A stretch of DNA of 64,000 nt. Source: Rhodanobacteraceae bacterium. GTDB taxonomy: Bacteria; Pseudomonadota; Gammaproteobacteria; Xanthomonadales; Rhodanobacteraceae. Shown here piece by piece: positions 1-9,424 of the stretch. The translations under genes and the position numbers were made by a program. Below the pieces are notes generated by a model that had not been told where the DNA came from, made no database searches, and saw only the letters and a list, made by a program, of their open reading frames with translations. Each line of letters starts with the position of its first letter. Within the stretch, counting starts at the first letter, position 1. The stretch spans positions 1 through 64,000 of the forward strand of contig JALUXG010000003.1 in NCBI GenBank assembly GCA_027019085.1. Direction: 5' to 3'.

Positions 1-139
1 GGCCGCAATGCTGCCTCGTTTGATGCGTGCGATGATGCTCTGCAGCCCTTGGCCTGACCCGAGGCTGCGCGCAGTTGGCAATTTTCATGGCTGAGGAAGA
101 GGGCTAATCAGGTGCATGCATGTGCGGTCAGATGTTGCA

Positions 140-166
140 GCATGGACTCCATGGATGTGTCCATGC
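140..166. promoter_or_regulatory. nested inverted repeat upstream of proB
   Basis: Two perfect 8-base arms, GCATGGAC (140-147) and GTCCATGC (159-166), flank a centre that itself contains the palindrome TCCATGGA (148-155). The structure lies about 40 bases before the proB start, so it could be an operator or a leader hairpin. No U-tract follows, so it is not a terminator. The rest of 1-206 holds no gene I can support; short frames reach in from the left edge but none is recognisable. Role is inference only. Confidence 0.3.
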
Positions 167-206
167 ATGGCCAGTTCTCCATGCGCACCGCGCAGGCAAA
201 GGATTC

Positions 207-1430
207 ATGAGCACCCCAAACGCATTCAAGGAACAGCCCATACCACCCTGGAAGCGCGCCGTGCTGAAGGTGGGAAGCAGCCTGCTGGCCACCGATCGTG
301 GCGGGTTGAGCACGCGCTATGCGCTGGGGCTTGCCGATTTCATCACGGCCTGCCATGCCGCAGGACGGGAAGTGGTGTTGGTGTCCTCCGGGGCCGTGGC
401 CGCTGGTCGCATGTTGCTGAAGGGCCATTCCAGCGAGGACATCAGCAGTGCGCCGCGCCAGGCCATGGCGGCACTGGGTCAGACACAGACGATCGCATTG
501 TGGCAACGCATGTTCGACCGCCCGCTTGCGCAGGTATTGCTTACCCATGACGACCTGCGCAATCGACGACGTTATCTCAATGCACGCGCCACGCTTCGTG
601 AACTTCTTACGCATGGCGTCCTGCCGGTGGTCAACGAAAACGACACGGTTGCGGTGGACGAATTGACGCTGGGCGACAACGACAATCTCGCGGCCATCGT
701 GGCGGCGCTGATCGGCGCCGACGTGCTGTTGATTGCCACCGACATCGAAGGCCTGTACACGGGAAATCCACGGACCGATCCCAATGCCACGCCACTGGAT
801 GAGATCGCCGAGATCACTCCGGAAATCATGCACATGGCTTCCGGAGCGGGCAGTGCACTCGGTACCGGGGGCATGCGCACCAAGCTGGAGGCGGCGGCCA
901 AGGCCGCTGCCGCCGGCATCGAGACGATCCTTTTCAACGGCCGGGACAGCGATGTGATGCGACTGTTGTCCCGTGACATTCTCCGTGGCACCAGGCTCCG
1001 GACTTCGGCGTCGAGGCTGCAGGCGCGCAAGTACTGGTTGCGACATGTGCCCGCCGAGCCCGGACATATCCACATCGATACAGGAGCCGTGCGGGCCCTG
1101 AGCAGGGGCGGAGCGTCGCTGCTGCCCAAGGGCGTGCTTGGAGCTGCAGGTGATTTCCAGCGTGGCGACATGGTGGAGATCGTCGCGGGCGACCCTGGTG
1201 CGCTCAAGGTCATTGCGCGCGGCATCACCCAATATGGCGCTGCGGAAATCCAGCGTATTGCCGGCGCGCACACGCGCGACATCGGGCAGTTGCTTGGGTA
1301 CAGCTACGGCGAGACGGTCATCCACCGCGATGATCTGGTCATGCATGACGATGGCAGGGCCCCGCAGGTTACCGGCACCGCGACCCCTGTCGCCGAGCGC
1401 AGTACATCCGAAATCCGAAACAGGAGGTAA
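207..1430 (+). CDS. proB: glutamate 5-kinase
   Basis: Phosphorylates L-glutamate to gamma-glutamyl phosphate with ATP, the first step of proline synthesis in the cytoplasm. The 407-residue product has an amino-acid kinase domain first: KVGSSLL near the N-terminus, VSSGAVAAG, the [11 protein letters not shown]...GDNDNLAA substrate region, and [16 protein letters not shown] domain follows (about residues 280-370). The ATG at 207 is chosen because AAAGGA (197-202) precedes it and the family's start lies close to the KVGSS motif; an upstream in-frame ATG at 120 would add an unlikely 29 residues. It is longer than the roughly 370-residue E. coli enzyme because of a C-terminal tail of about 25 residues. 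proA starts four bases after its stop, so the two form an operon. Confidence 0.95.
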   Translation: MSTPNAFKEQPIPPWKRAVLKVGSSLLATDRGGLSTRYALGLADFITACHAAGREVVLVSSGAVAAGRMLLKGHSSEDISSAPRQAMAALGQTQTIALWQRMFDRPLAQVLLTHDDLRNRRRYLNARATLRELLTHGVLPVVNENDTVAVDELTLGDNDNLAAIVAALIGADVLLIATDIEGLYTGNPRTDPNATPLDEIAEITPEIMHMASGAGSALGTGGMRTKLEAAAKAAAAGIETILFNGRDSDVMRLLSRDILRGTRLRTSASRLQARKYWLRHVPAEPGHIHIDTGAVRALSRGGASLLPKGVLGAAGDFQRGDMVEIVAGDPGALKVIARGITQYGAAEIQRIAGAHTRDIGQLLGYSYGETVIHRDDLVMHDDGRAPQVTGTATPVAERSTSEIRNRR

Positions 1431-1434
1431 TTCC

Positions 1435-2697
1435 ATGGACCGAACCGTAGGCGAGGCTGCACGAGCCTGCCGTGATGCCGCCGAACACGTGGCCGCCCTC
1501 GACACCGATGCGAAAAATGCGATGCTGCGGGCCATGGCAGATGCGCTGGAAGCGGATGAAACACCTATTCTGGCTGCCAATGCACAGGACATGTCGGCTG
1601 CTCGCGAGCGCGACATCGGCGAAGCCATGCTCGATCGGCTTGCACTCGATCCCGCACGTCTGGCCGGTGTCGCCCGGGCACTGCGCGAGGTGGCGGACCT
1701 GCCCGATCCGGTCGGGCAGGTCACCGAACGGCGCACCTCGGAGAAGGGGTTCACCATAGAGCGCGTACGTGTTCCGCTGGGTGTCATCGGCATGATCTAC
1801 GAGGCGCGTCCGAACGTCACTGCCGATGCCGCAGCGTTGTGTATCAAGGCGGGCAATGGCGTCATCCTGCGGGGTGGCAAGGAGGCCCTGCACTCCAATC
1901 GCGCGATCGCCCACAGCCTGCGCAGGGCGATTGCCGCCGCGGGCGTGCCCGAGGATGCGCTGGTGCTTCTGGACGACCTGCGCCGCGAGGCGATGATGGA
2001 ACTGATGCAGCTCACGGATATCGTCGACCTCATCATTCCGCGCGGTGGCGAGGGGCTGATCCGTTTCGTCACCGAGCATGCCAGAGTGCCGGTGATCAAG
2101 CATTACAAGGGGGTGTGTCACCTGTATGTGGACCGGGAGGCCGACCTCGACCGGGCCCTGGATCTCGTCCTCGACGGCAAGACCACACGCCCGGCCGCCT
2201 GCAATGCCATCGAGACCTTGCTGGTCGATGAAGACATCGCGGAACGCTTCCTGCCGCGTGCCTGTGCAGCACTACAGTCGTGTGGCGTGGAACTGGTGGG
2301 TGATGCGCGTGCAAAGGCCCTTTACCCCGCCATGGGCACTGCCGGCGAAGACGATTTCGCCGCCGAGTTCCTGAGCCTGAAACTGGCCATTGGCGTGGTT
2401 GCCGATGCGGACGATGCCATAGCACATGTGCGCCGCTACGGTTCCGATCACACCGAGGTCATCGCCACGGAAAACGAGTCGACAGCAAACCGTTTCATCC
2501 ATGCCTTGCGCGCTGCCGTGGTCATGGTCAATACATCGTCACGCTTTTCCGACGGGGGTGAGCTGGGCCTGGGCGCAGAAATCGGCATTTCGACGACGCG
2601 ACTGCATGCCTACGGCCCGATGGGTGCCGAGGCGTTGACCATCGAGCGTTTCGTGTTGCGCGGAAGTGGGCAGGTGCGACATGCGCGAAACCCATAG
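1435..2697 (+). CDS. proA: gamma-glutamyl phosphate reductase
   Basis: NADPH-dependent reduction of gamma-glutamyl phosphate to glutamate semialdehyde, the second step of proline synthesis. The 420-residue protein has the usual family length and aldehyde-dehydrogenase-like fold. Visible signatures are [43 protein letters not shown], the catalytic-cysteine segment [12 protein letters not shown], and the C-terminal [22 protein letters not shown]. The start is fixed by a strong AGGAGG site at 1422-1427 that overlaps the end of proB. ProB and ProA are known to work together because the acyl-phosphate intermediate is unstable, which fits the tight spacing. Confidence 0.96.
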   Translation: MDRTVGEAARACRDAAEHVAALDTDAKNAMLRAMADALEADETPILAANAQDMSAARERDIGEAMLDRLALDPARLAGVARALREVADLPDPVGQVTERRTSEKGFTIERVRVPLGVIGMIYEARPNVTADAAALCIKAGNGVILRGGKEALHSNRAIAHSLRRAIAAAGVPEDALVLLDDLRREAMMELMQLTDIVDLIIPRGGEGLIRFVTEHARVPVIKHYKGVCHLYVDREADLDRALDLVLDGKTTRPAACNAIETLLVDEDIAERFLPRACAALQSCGVELVGDARAKALYPAMGTAGEDDFAAEFLSLKLAIGVVADADDAIAHVRRYGSDHTEVIATENESTANRFIHALRAAVVMVNTSSRFSDGGELGLGAEIGISTTRLHAYGPMGAEALTIERFVLRGSGQVRHARNP

Positions 2698-2733
2698 ACG
2701 CCATCGCTGACACGATCGTGGTGTGCAGACAAT

Positions 2734-2764
2734 GGGTGCTGCAAGTACGATGTTTGCAGCACCC
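2734..2764. terminator. hairpin between convergent proA and fusion gene
   Basis: A perfect 11-base stem, GGGTGCTGCAA (2734-2744) with TTGCAGCACCC (2754-2764) and a nine-base loop, sits between two genes that end towards each other. Position and symmetry suit a bidirectional terminator. Neither side has a clear U-tract, so intrinsic termination may be weak or factor-assisted. Confidence 0.55.
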
Positions 2765-2812
2765 GGTACAAGGCACGACACCGCACCTGCGGGCCGGCCA
2801 TGGTTCGGAGCC

Positions 2813-4390
2813 TTACTCGCTGTTGTGGCCCCGGCGTTGCCGCCAGCGGGTTTCGTAGAGATCGAAACGGCGGTCCTTGAGATTGGTGACGGTACCGGAA
2901 TTGCGCGCCCGGGCCAGGTTGTCCAGGCTCAGGTCGGCGAACAGCACGGTTTCGATGTTGGGGGTGGAGTCGGCGGCGATGCCGTCGCGGGCGAACGGAA
3001 AGTCGCACGGCGTCAGGATGCAGCTTTGGCCGTACTGGATGTCGAAGTTGTAGACCCCGGGCAGGTTGCCGACATTGCCCGACATCACCACGTAGCACTG
3101 GTTTTCGATCGCACGCGCCTGGCAGCTGTAGCGAACCCGCAGATACCCCTCGCGCACGTCGGTGCAGAAGGGAACGAACAGCATCAGGGCGCCCTGGTCG
3201 ATCAGGTGCCTTGCAACCTCGGGGAATTCCGAGTCGTAGCAGATCATCACCCCGATCGGCCCGCAATCGGTCTGGATCATGCTTGCGGTATCGCCGCCGG
3301 TGATGCCCCACACATTGCGTTCACTGGGCGTGGGGTGCAGCTTCTCCTGTTCGTGCACGGTGCCGTCGCGAAGGCATACGTAGCAGACGTTGTGGATATC
3401 GCCATCGGGCATGCGCGTGGGGTGCGAGCCGGCGATGATATTGATGTTGTAGCGCACCGCAAGGTGGGAGAACAATTCGCGTACCTGGGGCGTCCATTCG
3501 CTGAGCCGGCGGATGGTGTCGTTGGGTGACAGTTCCTCGTTCTCGATCGACAGCAGCTGCAGGGTGATCAGCTCGGGGAATGTGACGAAATCGGCGTGGT
3601 AATCCGCGGCGATGTCGGTGAAGTAGTCCACCTGTCGTGCAAATTCCTCGAAGGATGTGATGCGACGCTGCTGGTATTGCACGGAAGCCACACGCACCGT
3701 GGCGGGCATCGGCAGGCCACCCGAGGCATGCGGCACGTCAGGCTGGTCGTGCAAGGCAGGATTGCGCCAGACCAGGTGTGCGGCATAGCCGAGCGATTCG
3801 TGATCGGAGGGCACGTAGTCGCGCAACAGGCCGATCGGTTCGAAGCCGTTGCGCAACTGGAAGCTCAGGGTGGGATCGCGTCGACGTCCCTCGAGTACGG
3901 CTTTGACGTACATGTCCGCGCTGCCGTAGCGCTTGATGGCCTTGCCCAGGCCCGGCAGGCGACCGCCGAACACGATGCCGCGCAGCTTCAGGTCGGTGCA
4001 CAGTTTCTTGCGCGCACGGTACAGGCGCTGGCCGATGCGCATGCCGCGCAGATCGGGGTGCACGACCACTTCCATGCCATACAACCAGTTGCCTTCGGGG
4101 TCGTGCCGCGAGGCAAAGCCGCCGCCGGTGATTTCCAGCCAGCTGTGCGGTGCCAGTGCCGTGGCTTCGTCAATGCGGAAGGTGGCGCAATAGCCCACGA
4201 CCTTGCCGTCGTATTCGGCGACAAATTGGCCTTGCGGAAAATGCGCCTGCTGGCCGCGCAGCATTTCCGGCGAATGGCCCCATCCGCTGCCATAGACACG
4301 GTCAGTGAGCTCGGCAAGCTGCGGTACGTCTTCCAGACGGGCCTGGCGCACCAGCAGGCGGCGACGGTTGCGGGGTTTGGGTGTGTTCAT
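2813..4390 (-). CDS. GNAT acetyltransferase fused to carbon-nitrogen hydrolase
   Basis: A two-domain protein of 525 residues. Residues about 10-200 form a GNAT N-acetyltransferase domain with an acetyl-CoA loop (VVHPDLRGMRIGQRL, 109-123). Residues about 230-520 form a nitrilase-superfamily domain whose catalytic triad is visible: E273 (FPEL), K350 (QEKLHP) and C384 (MICYDSE). Start at 4390 is taken because an upstream in-frame codon adds only six residues. The same architecture is annotated in other Gram-negative genomes, but to my knowledge its substrate is unknown. A linked reaction on one nitrogen compound (amide hydrolysis, acetyl transfer) is inference. It is a single gene, convergent with proBA and divergent from the next gene. 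Confidence 0.85.
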   Translation of the reverse strand: MNTPKPRNRRRLLVRQARLEDVPQLAELTDRVYGSGWGHSPEMLRGQQAHFPQGQFVAEYDGKVVGYCATFRIDEATALAPHSWLEITGGGFASRHDPEGNWLYGMEVVVHPDLRGMRIGQRLYRARKKLCTDLKLRGIVFGGRLPGLGKAIKRYGSADMYVKAVLEGRRRDPTLSFQLRNGFEPIGLLRDYVPSDHESLGYAAHLVWRNPALHDQPDVPHASGGLPMPATVRVASVQYQQRRITSFEEFARQVDYFTDIAADYHADFVTFPELITLQLLSIENEELSPNDTIRRLSEWTPQVRELFSHLAVRYNINIIAGSHPTRMPDGDIHNVCYVCLRDGTVHEQEKLHPTPSERNVWGITGGDTASMIQTDCGPIGVMICYDSEFPEVARHLIDQGALMLFVPFCTDVREGYLRVRYSCQARAIENQCYVVMSGNVGNLPGVYNFDIQYGQSCILTPCDFPFARDGIAADSTPNIETVLFADLSLDNLARARNSGTVTNLKDRRFDLYETRWRQRRGHNSE

Positions 4391-4573
4391 TGACCGATTA
4401 TGCAGCATGCGATCGCGATCAGGATGAATCGCCGCTCACGCCCATGGCGCCGACGGGATGTATTGATCTTTCCTTCCCAGGTCAGTCGCCTTGCAGCATT
4501 GAGCCAGAACATTGGATGGCGTCGCTGGTGCTCTGGTGTAATGGGTGCGCATCCTCGTTCTCAGGACCGCCCG

Positions 4574-5728
4574 ATGGACTGGAAAACCCGATTGCTGCAT
4601 TCCGCGACCGCTGCGCCGGGCGGATTTCGTTCGCTGGCCACCCCGGTATGGCGTGGCTCGACCGTGGTATTCGAAAGCCTGGCCGATGCCCATGAACACT
4701 GGCAGGCCGAAACGGCCGGATATGCCTACGGTCTGTTCGGCACACCTACCGTGCTGGAGCTGGCCGCGCGCATAGCCGAACTGGAAGGCGCACGGCATAC
4801 GTTTCTGACGCCGTCCGGCATGGCGGCCATCGCGTTGGTGTACCTGTCCTGCTGCAAGGCAGGGGATCATGTGCTTTTGCCCTGGACGGCGTATGGGCCA
4901 AACCATGCCCTGAAAGGACACCTGGGCCGACTGGGTATCGAGGTTGAGACCTACGATCCGATGCTGGGCGGCAAAATTTCGGAACGGATAAGGGGGAATA
5001 CGTCGCTGATCTGGGCCGAAAGTCCGGGTTCGATCACGATGGAAATCCAGGACGTGCCGGCGATCGTGGCCGCGGCACACGCGCAAGGCGTGCCGGTCGC
5101 GCTCGACAACACGTATGCGGCCGGCGTGCTCTTCGATGCCTTTGCCGCAGGTGTCGACATCAGCATCCAGGCCCTGACCAAGTATGCCGGCGGGCACAGT
5201 GACGTGTTGATGGGTTCGGTGTCGGTGCGCGACGAGACCTGGCTGCAACGCGTCGGCAGTACCCGGCACATGTTCGGCATGGGGGTTTCCCCCGATGATG
5301 CCAGTCTGGTCTTGCGCGGTCTGCAGACGCTGGCGCTGCGCCTGGAGCGGTTCGGGCAATCGGCTCTGAAACTGGCGCAATGGGTGAAGCGGCAGCCCGG
5401 TGTGAGACATGTGCTGCACCCGGCCCTCGCCGATTGTCGCGGTCATGACATCTGGAAACGCGATTTCCGCGGCAGTGCGAGCCTGTTCTCGGTGGTGTTC
5501 GTGCCTTCGGTATCTGCGGGCCAGGTACGGGAATTCGCCGATGCATTGCAATGGTTCGCGGCAGGATACAGCTGGGGAGGCACGCGTTCCCTGCTCATGA
5601 CCTATCCCGGGCGCCGGGACCTCGTGGAGCGCTATGGAGGCCAGGTGCTGCGGCTCAATATCGGGCTGGAGGATTCCGACGACCTGATAGCGGACCTTGC
5701 CGGTGCCTGGCCCAGGCTGGGCGTGTAG
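4574..5728 (+). CDS. metC: PLP-dependent trans-sulfuration enzyme, probable cystathionine beta-lyase
   Basis: Fold-type I PLP enzyme of 384 residues from the Cys/Met metabolism family. It likely cleaves cystathionine to homocysteine, pyruvate and ammonia in methionine synthesis. PLP contacts are visible: the YGLFGTPT segment near residue 52, TPSGMAAI near 79, D178 in ALDNTYA, and the Schiff-base lysine K203 in QALTKYAGGHSD. The ATG at 4574 follows AGGA (4563-4566); the frame is open upstream but the added residues are not family-like. Cystathionine gamma-lyase or another family member cannot be excluded by sequence reading alone. It stands alone, divergent from the acetyltransferase-nitrilase gene. 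Confidence 0.82.
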   Translation: MDWKTRLLHSATAAPGGFRSLATPVWRGSTVVFESLADAHEHWQAETAGYAYGLFGTPTVLELAARIAELEGARHTFLTPSGMAAIALVYLSCCKAGDHVLLPWTAYGPNHALKGHLGRLGIEVETYDPMLGGKISERIRGNTSLIWAESPGSITMEIQDVPAIVAAAHAQGVPVALDNTYAAGVLFDAFAAGVDISIQALTKYAGGHSDVLMGSVSVRDETWLQRVGSTRHMFGMGVSPDDASLVLRGLQTLALRLERFGQSALKLAQWVKRQPGVRHVLHPALADCRGHDIWKRDFRGSASLFSVVFVPSVSAGQVREFADALQWFAAGYSWGGTRSLLMTYPGRRDLVERYGGQVLRLNIGLEDSDDLIADLAGAWPRLGV

Positions 5729-5822
5729 CGGTCGATGGGGCTCAAGGGGGGGAAGTCTGCAGTCAGAATCAACATCCATAAAACATTACAAGTATCTGAA
5801 AATATTAAAATGGCGCTTGTGC

Positions 5823-5838
5823 TGGCATGGCCTTTGCA
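5823..5838 (+). promoter_or_regulatory. sigma-54 (RpoN) type -24/-12 promoter
   Basis: TGGCATG-GCCT-TTGCA matches the RpoN consensus TGGCACG-N4-TTGCA with one mismatch and correct GG-to-GC spacing. A strongly A/T-rich tract (about 5772-5815), unusual here, lies directly upstream where IHF or an activator could bend DNA. Predicted transcription would start near 5850, about 30 bases before a small ORF at 5882. The activator site is not identified. Confidence 0.55.
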
Positions 5839-5881
5839 TGCTAAACCGTGACCGAGTTCATGTTTTTGCAGGTACACCGTC

Positions 5882-6160
5882 ATGCTTGCCGAACACAATG
5901 CGTCCCAGCCGACCGATGTGAGACAGGTGCGGGCCAGACGCTTCACCAGCAGGATTGCCGCGCAGAAGTCTGCTTTTGCGCAGGAAGACAGGTCCACCGG
6001 GGCATGCTGCAGTGTGCTCATGACAGGCGTGCAGGTCGGGGCAGGGGCCGCGCGGATGCCCACATTTCCAGAGCAGGATGGTGTCGATGCCTCACACGCC
6101 GGCACCGCACCGAGCTTCCTGCGGCGATATCTCGCTGCTTTCGAGGCGGCCCGACGGTAG
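5882..6160 (+). CDS. small orphan protein behind sigma-54-like promoter
   Basis: A 92-residue ORF beginning MLAEHNASQ and ending FEAARR that I do not recognise. It has no signal peptide or membrane segment, is rich in Ala, Arg and Ser, and has two adjacent cysteines near residue 43. Third-position GC is moderately high, which mildly supports coding. The ribosome site is weak (AGG at 5868-5870). An overlapping frame opening with GTG at 5848 is an alternative. The best support is the sigma-54-like promoter just upstream. The following stretch 6161-6296 holds no gene, only a short GTGAC/GTCAC dyad before the next start. Confidence 0.35.
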   Translation: MLAEHNASQPTDVRQVRARRFTSRIAAQKSAFAQEDRSTGACCSVLMTGVQVGAGAARMPTFPEQDGVDASHAGTAPSFLRRYLAAFEAARR

Positions 6161-6296
6161 TATCGCTTGTCTGTTCCATGCGGCCCGCCTGCCGGGGGTT
6201 GCTGGTCGCGCCCGGACTCGGCCTGTCGCTGCGTTAGGGTGACACGGCGGGTGGTAGAGTGACATCTTGCGTCACACTCCCGGCCTCGAAGAACGC

Positions 6297-7223
6297 ATGG
6301 ACAAACACCGCACGACATACCCGATCGGCACCCCTGGAATCCCCTGGGGAGAAGATCAAATTGCCCAATGGCAAACCCTGCAGTCCCGCAAGCGCAGTTA
6401 CGTCGACGATGTGGTTCGCCGTATCGATCTGCTCGGCGACGCGTTCGACCTCGCCTCCTACGGTACGCTGGACTACGCGCCGGACGTCTATTCCCTGTAC
6501 GTGCTCAGGAGTCGGAATTGGCGCGATGATCTGCCTTGCGTGCTGGTCACGGGTGGTGTGCATGGTTACGAAACCAGCGGTGTGCACGGTGCGCTGCAGT
6601 TTCTCGAAACCCGCGCCGCGGACTATGCCGGTCGCATCAACCTGATGGTGGTGCCGTGCGTGAGTCCATGGGGCTATGAGCGCATCCATCGCTGGAATCG
6701 CGACGCCATCGATCCCAACCGTTCCTTCCATGCCGACAGCCCGGCGCAGGAGTCGGCCGCGCTGATGGCATGGATAGCGCCGCTCAGGCAGCGATTCGTG
6801 ATGCACATCGACCTGCACGAGACCACCGACAGCGACGAGACGGAATTTCGCCCCGCCCTGGCGGCGCGCGACGGCAAGCAGTACGAGCCGGGCGAGATCC
6901 CCGACGGCTTCTACCTGGTCGATGACAGCGATGCGCCGCAGCCAGCTTTCCAGCAGGCCATCATTGCGGCGGTGTCCGAGGTGACGCATATCGCGCCGGC
7001 CGACGCCAGCGGTGAAATCATCGGCTCGCCGGTCATTGCACCGGGCGTGATTGCCTACCCACTGAAGAAGCTCGGCCTGTGCGCCGGCATCACCGATGCC
7101 CGCTACCGGAGCACCACCGAGGTCTATCCCGACAGCCCGCGCGCCACGCCCGAGCAGTGCAATGCAGCCCAGGTTACGGCCACCTGCGCTGCCATCGACT
7201 ACGTGCTGGCGCACGCCCGTTGA
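6297..7223 (+). CDS. M14-like zinc carboxypeptidase / succinylglutamate desuccinylase-like protein
   Basis: Metal-dependent hydrolase of 308 residues. Zinc-site residues appear as H89 and E92 in GGVHGYETSG and a histidine in VMHIDLHET (170-175), and the substrate-carboxylate pair DPNRSF is at 140-145. This is the M14/aspartoacylase arrangement. No signal peptide is present, so a cytoplasmic peptidase or deacylase is likely; the substrate is unknown. ATG at 6297 gives MDKHRTTYP, preceded by GAAGAA; an in-frame start 30 bases earlier is possible. A prolyl oligopeptidase-family gene follows after 55 bases, suggesting a shared role in peptide breakdown (inference). Confidence 0.75.
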   Translation: MDKHRTTYPIGTPGIPWGEDQIAQWQTLQSRKRSYVDDVVRRIDLLGDAFDLASYGTLDYAPDVYSLYVLRSRNWRDDLPCVLVTGGVHGYETSGVHGALQFLETRAADYAGRINLMVVPCVSPWGYERIHRWNRDAIDPNRSFHADSPAQESAALMAWIAPLRQRFVMHIDLHETTDSDETEFRPALAARDGKQYEPGEIPDGFYLVDDSDAPQPAFQQAIIAAVSEVTHIAPADASGEIIGSPVIAPGVIAYPLKKLGLCAGITDARYRSTTEVYPDSPRATPEQCNAAQVTATCAAIDYVLAHAR

Positions 7224-7278
7224 CAGGTCCATGCCCGGTGACTGTCGTGCGGATGTTGCCCGGTTCCAGGAGTCCAGT

Positions 7279-9324
7279 GTGAAAAACCTTATACGAGTCG
7301 CGGTCCTCGGTCTTGCCCTGGCGATACTGTCCCCTGTGCTCAGGGCGGCGCCGCCAAAGTCTGCCGGGCATGCTTTCCAGCTCACCGATCTGCGCAAGCT
7401 GGTACGCCTGTCCGATCCGCAGATCTCCCCTGACGGCCGCAAGGTTGCCCTTGTGGTCTCGCATTGGGACTGGAAAAACGACAAGAGCCGTCCGGCGATC
7501 GTTCTGGTCGACGTGACAACCGGCAAACGGCGTACGCTGACCTGGAAACGCAAGGGCATCGGCAATCTACAGTGGTCGCATGACGGGTCGCGCCTGGCAT
7601 TCATTGCCCCCGACTCTGCAACTGCGAAAACGTCGGCAGCAGGGGCCGAAAAGGCGGCCAGTGACAAGCGACCCAAACCGCAGGTGTTCGTGATGCCGAT
7701 GAACGGTGGCGACCCGGTGCCGGTGACGCATGCCGAACGCGGCGTGGCCGGTTATGCCTGGAGCCCCGACGACAGGCGCATCGCCTATGTGGCCGAGGAC
7801 CCTGCGCCCAATGCCAGGGCGGCCAGCAAGCACAACGGCGCTTTCCGCGTGACCAGCAACAACTTCCTGCTGCGCAAACCGCTGGGCCCCTGGCACCTCT
7901 GGGTTGTGGCCAGTGACGGCGGCAAGGCCATTCGCCTGACCCATGGGAAATTCAGTCTCAACACCGACCAGCAGGACCACCCTCCCAACCCGACCTGGAG
8001 CGCCGATGGCAAGGCGATCGGCTTCGTGCGGTTTCCCGGACCGTACTGGGGCCCGTCCTTCCATTCGGTGGCCGACATCGTGCCGTCCACGGGCGGCAAG
8101 CCGCGTACCCTGGTCCCGTCCCAGGGAGTGCTCGGCCTGCGTTTTGCGCCGGGCAGCAACCGTTATGCCTATCTGCGACCGCGCGGCGGCGACCAGAACA
8201 ACGGCAATGCCGTCTATGTGGGTCACGACGGGCACGATCGCGACGTCACCGCCGCCATGGCACGCAACATCAACAGTTACGCCTGGCTGCCCGGAAGAGG
8301 CAGCCTGCTGCTGACCGGCGACCTGGGCACCGATGCGGTGATGTGGCACCTGCCGCTCGACGGCAAGGCCCGGCGCCTGCATCTTGGCGATATCCAGGTG
8401 CGCGGTCCGGTGAGTGTCTCGCGCAACGGCGAGGTGGCGTTTTTGGGCAGCACTCCCCGTCACCCGGATGAACTGTATGTGATGAACGTATCGAAGCCGG
8501 CCCCCAGGCGCCTGACCGACCTCAACGGTTTCGTCGACAGCCTGGCGCTGGGTCGCGTGCGGGCGATCACATGGAACGGCCCGGACGGCTTTCACGAGGA
8601 TGGTGTGCTGACCTATCCGGTCGGCTTCCACGCAGGTCGCAGGTATCCGCTGGTGCTGGTCATCCATGGTGGCCCGGAAGGTGCCAGCGGGGTCGGTTTC
8701 TCCCCACTGCCGCAGTTGCTGTCGGCGGCCGGTTTCCTGGTGTTCCAGCCCAACTACCGCGGGTCGATCAACCTCGGCGACGCCTACCAGCACGCGATCT
8801 ACCGCGATACCGGCGAAGGCCCGGGCAGGGACGTGATGGCGGGTCTGGCGGCGGTGGAGAAGCTCGGTATCGTCGATACCTCGCGCATCGGTGTCAGCGG
8901 CTGGTCCTACGGCGGTTACATGACCGCCTGGCTGAGCAGTCATTACGACGTGTGGAGGGCTGCCGTGGCGGGAGCCGCGCTGACCGACTGGGTGATGGAT
9001 TACACCATCGCCTATTACCAGACCGGCGACACCTATTTCTTCGGCGGCTCCCCCTGGGTGGCGAAATACCACGACATCTGGCGCGAACAGTCTCCGATCA
9101 CCCATGCGCAGCATGTGAAGGCCCCGACCCTGATCATGGGCGACGTGGGCGATCCCAACGTGCCGCTGGTCAACAGCTACGAGTGGTACCACGCATTGCG
9201 CGACAACGGCGTGAAGGTGGAATTTTATGCCTATCCCGCCGACACGCACTTCCCGCCCGACATCGTGCAGCAGACCGACGTGATGCGGCGTTGGGTGGGC
9301 TGGATGAAGCAGTACCTGCGGTAA
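7279..9324 (+). CDS. S9 family prolyl oligopeptidase, exported
   Basis: Serine peptidase of 681 residues in the dipeptidyl/acylaminoacyl peptidase group. A signal peptide (MKNLIRVAVLGLALAIL, likely cut near ALRAA) points to the periplasm. The middle is a beta-propeller with WS-H/PDG blades, and the C-terminal alpha/beta hydrolase carries S543 in GVSGWSYGGYM, an acidic residue in GDVGDPNVPL and the histidine in ADTHFPP. The start is GTG at 7279, selected because CCAGGAG (7266-7272) lies at good distance and the hydrophobic signal begins immediately. It probably trims short peptides, especially with the M14-like gene just before it. Confidence 0.88.
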   Translation: MKNLIRVAVLGLALAILSPVLRAAPPKSAGHAFQLTDLRKLVRLSDPQISPDGRKVALVVSHWDWKNDKSRPAIVLVDVTTGKRRTLTWKRKGIGNLQWSHDGSRLAFIAPDSATAKTSAAGAEKAASDKRPKPQVFVMPMNGGDPVPVTHAERGVAGYAWSPDDRRIAYVAEDPAPNARAASKHNGAFRVTSNNFLLRKPLGPWHLWVVASDGGKAIRLTHGKFSLNTDQQDHPPNPTWSADGKAIGFVRFPGPYWGPSFHSVADIVPSTGGKPRTLVPSQGVLGLRFAPGSNRYAYLRPRGGDQNNGNAVYVGHDGHDRDVTAAMARNINSYAWLPGRGSLLLTGDLGTDAVMWHLPLDGKARRLHLGDIQVRGPVSVSRNGEVAFLGSTPRHPDELYVMNVSKPAPRRLTDLNGFVDSLALGRVRAITWNGPDGFHEDGVLTYPVGFHAGRRYPLVLVIHGGPEGASGVGFSPLPQLLSAAGFLVFQPNYRGSINLGDAYQHAIYRDTGEGPGRDVMAGLAAVEKLGIVDTSRIGVSGWSYGGYMTAWLSSHYDVWRAAVAGAALTDWVMDYTIAYYQTGDTYFFGGSPWVAKYHDIWREQSPITHAQHVKAPTLIMGDVGDPNVPLVNSYEWYHALRDNGVKVEFYAYPADTHFPPDIVQQTDVMRRWVGWMKQYLR

Positions 9325-9424
9325 TTCCGGATCCGGACCGACTGTGGCCCACCCCCTGATCGGTCATTGTGCACAAGGAAGCAATTCGGCGTAGAGTCAC
9401 GGGTGTGGTTGACGAGGGTACGCA

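Noticed and set aside
108..1793. 561-residue minus-strand open frame across proB and proA
   Set aside because: Antisense to two clear enzymes; no domain, GC-driven long frame.
7567..9249. 560-residue minus-strand open frame over the S9 peptidase
   Set aside because: Antisense shadow with His/Gln-rich composition and no start support.
9326..9337. Palindrome TCCGGATCCGGA after the S9 peptidase
   Set aside because: Short and without U-tract or regulator context; likely chance in GC-rich DNA.
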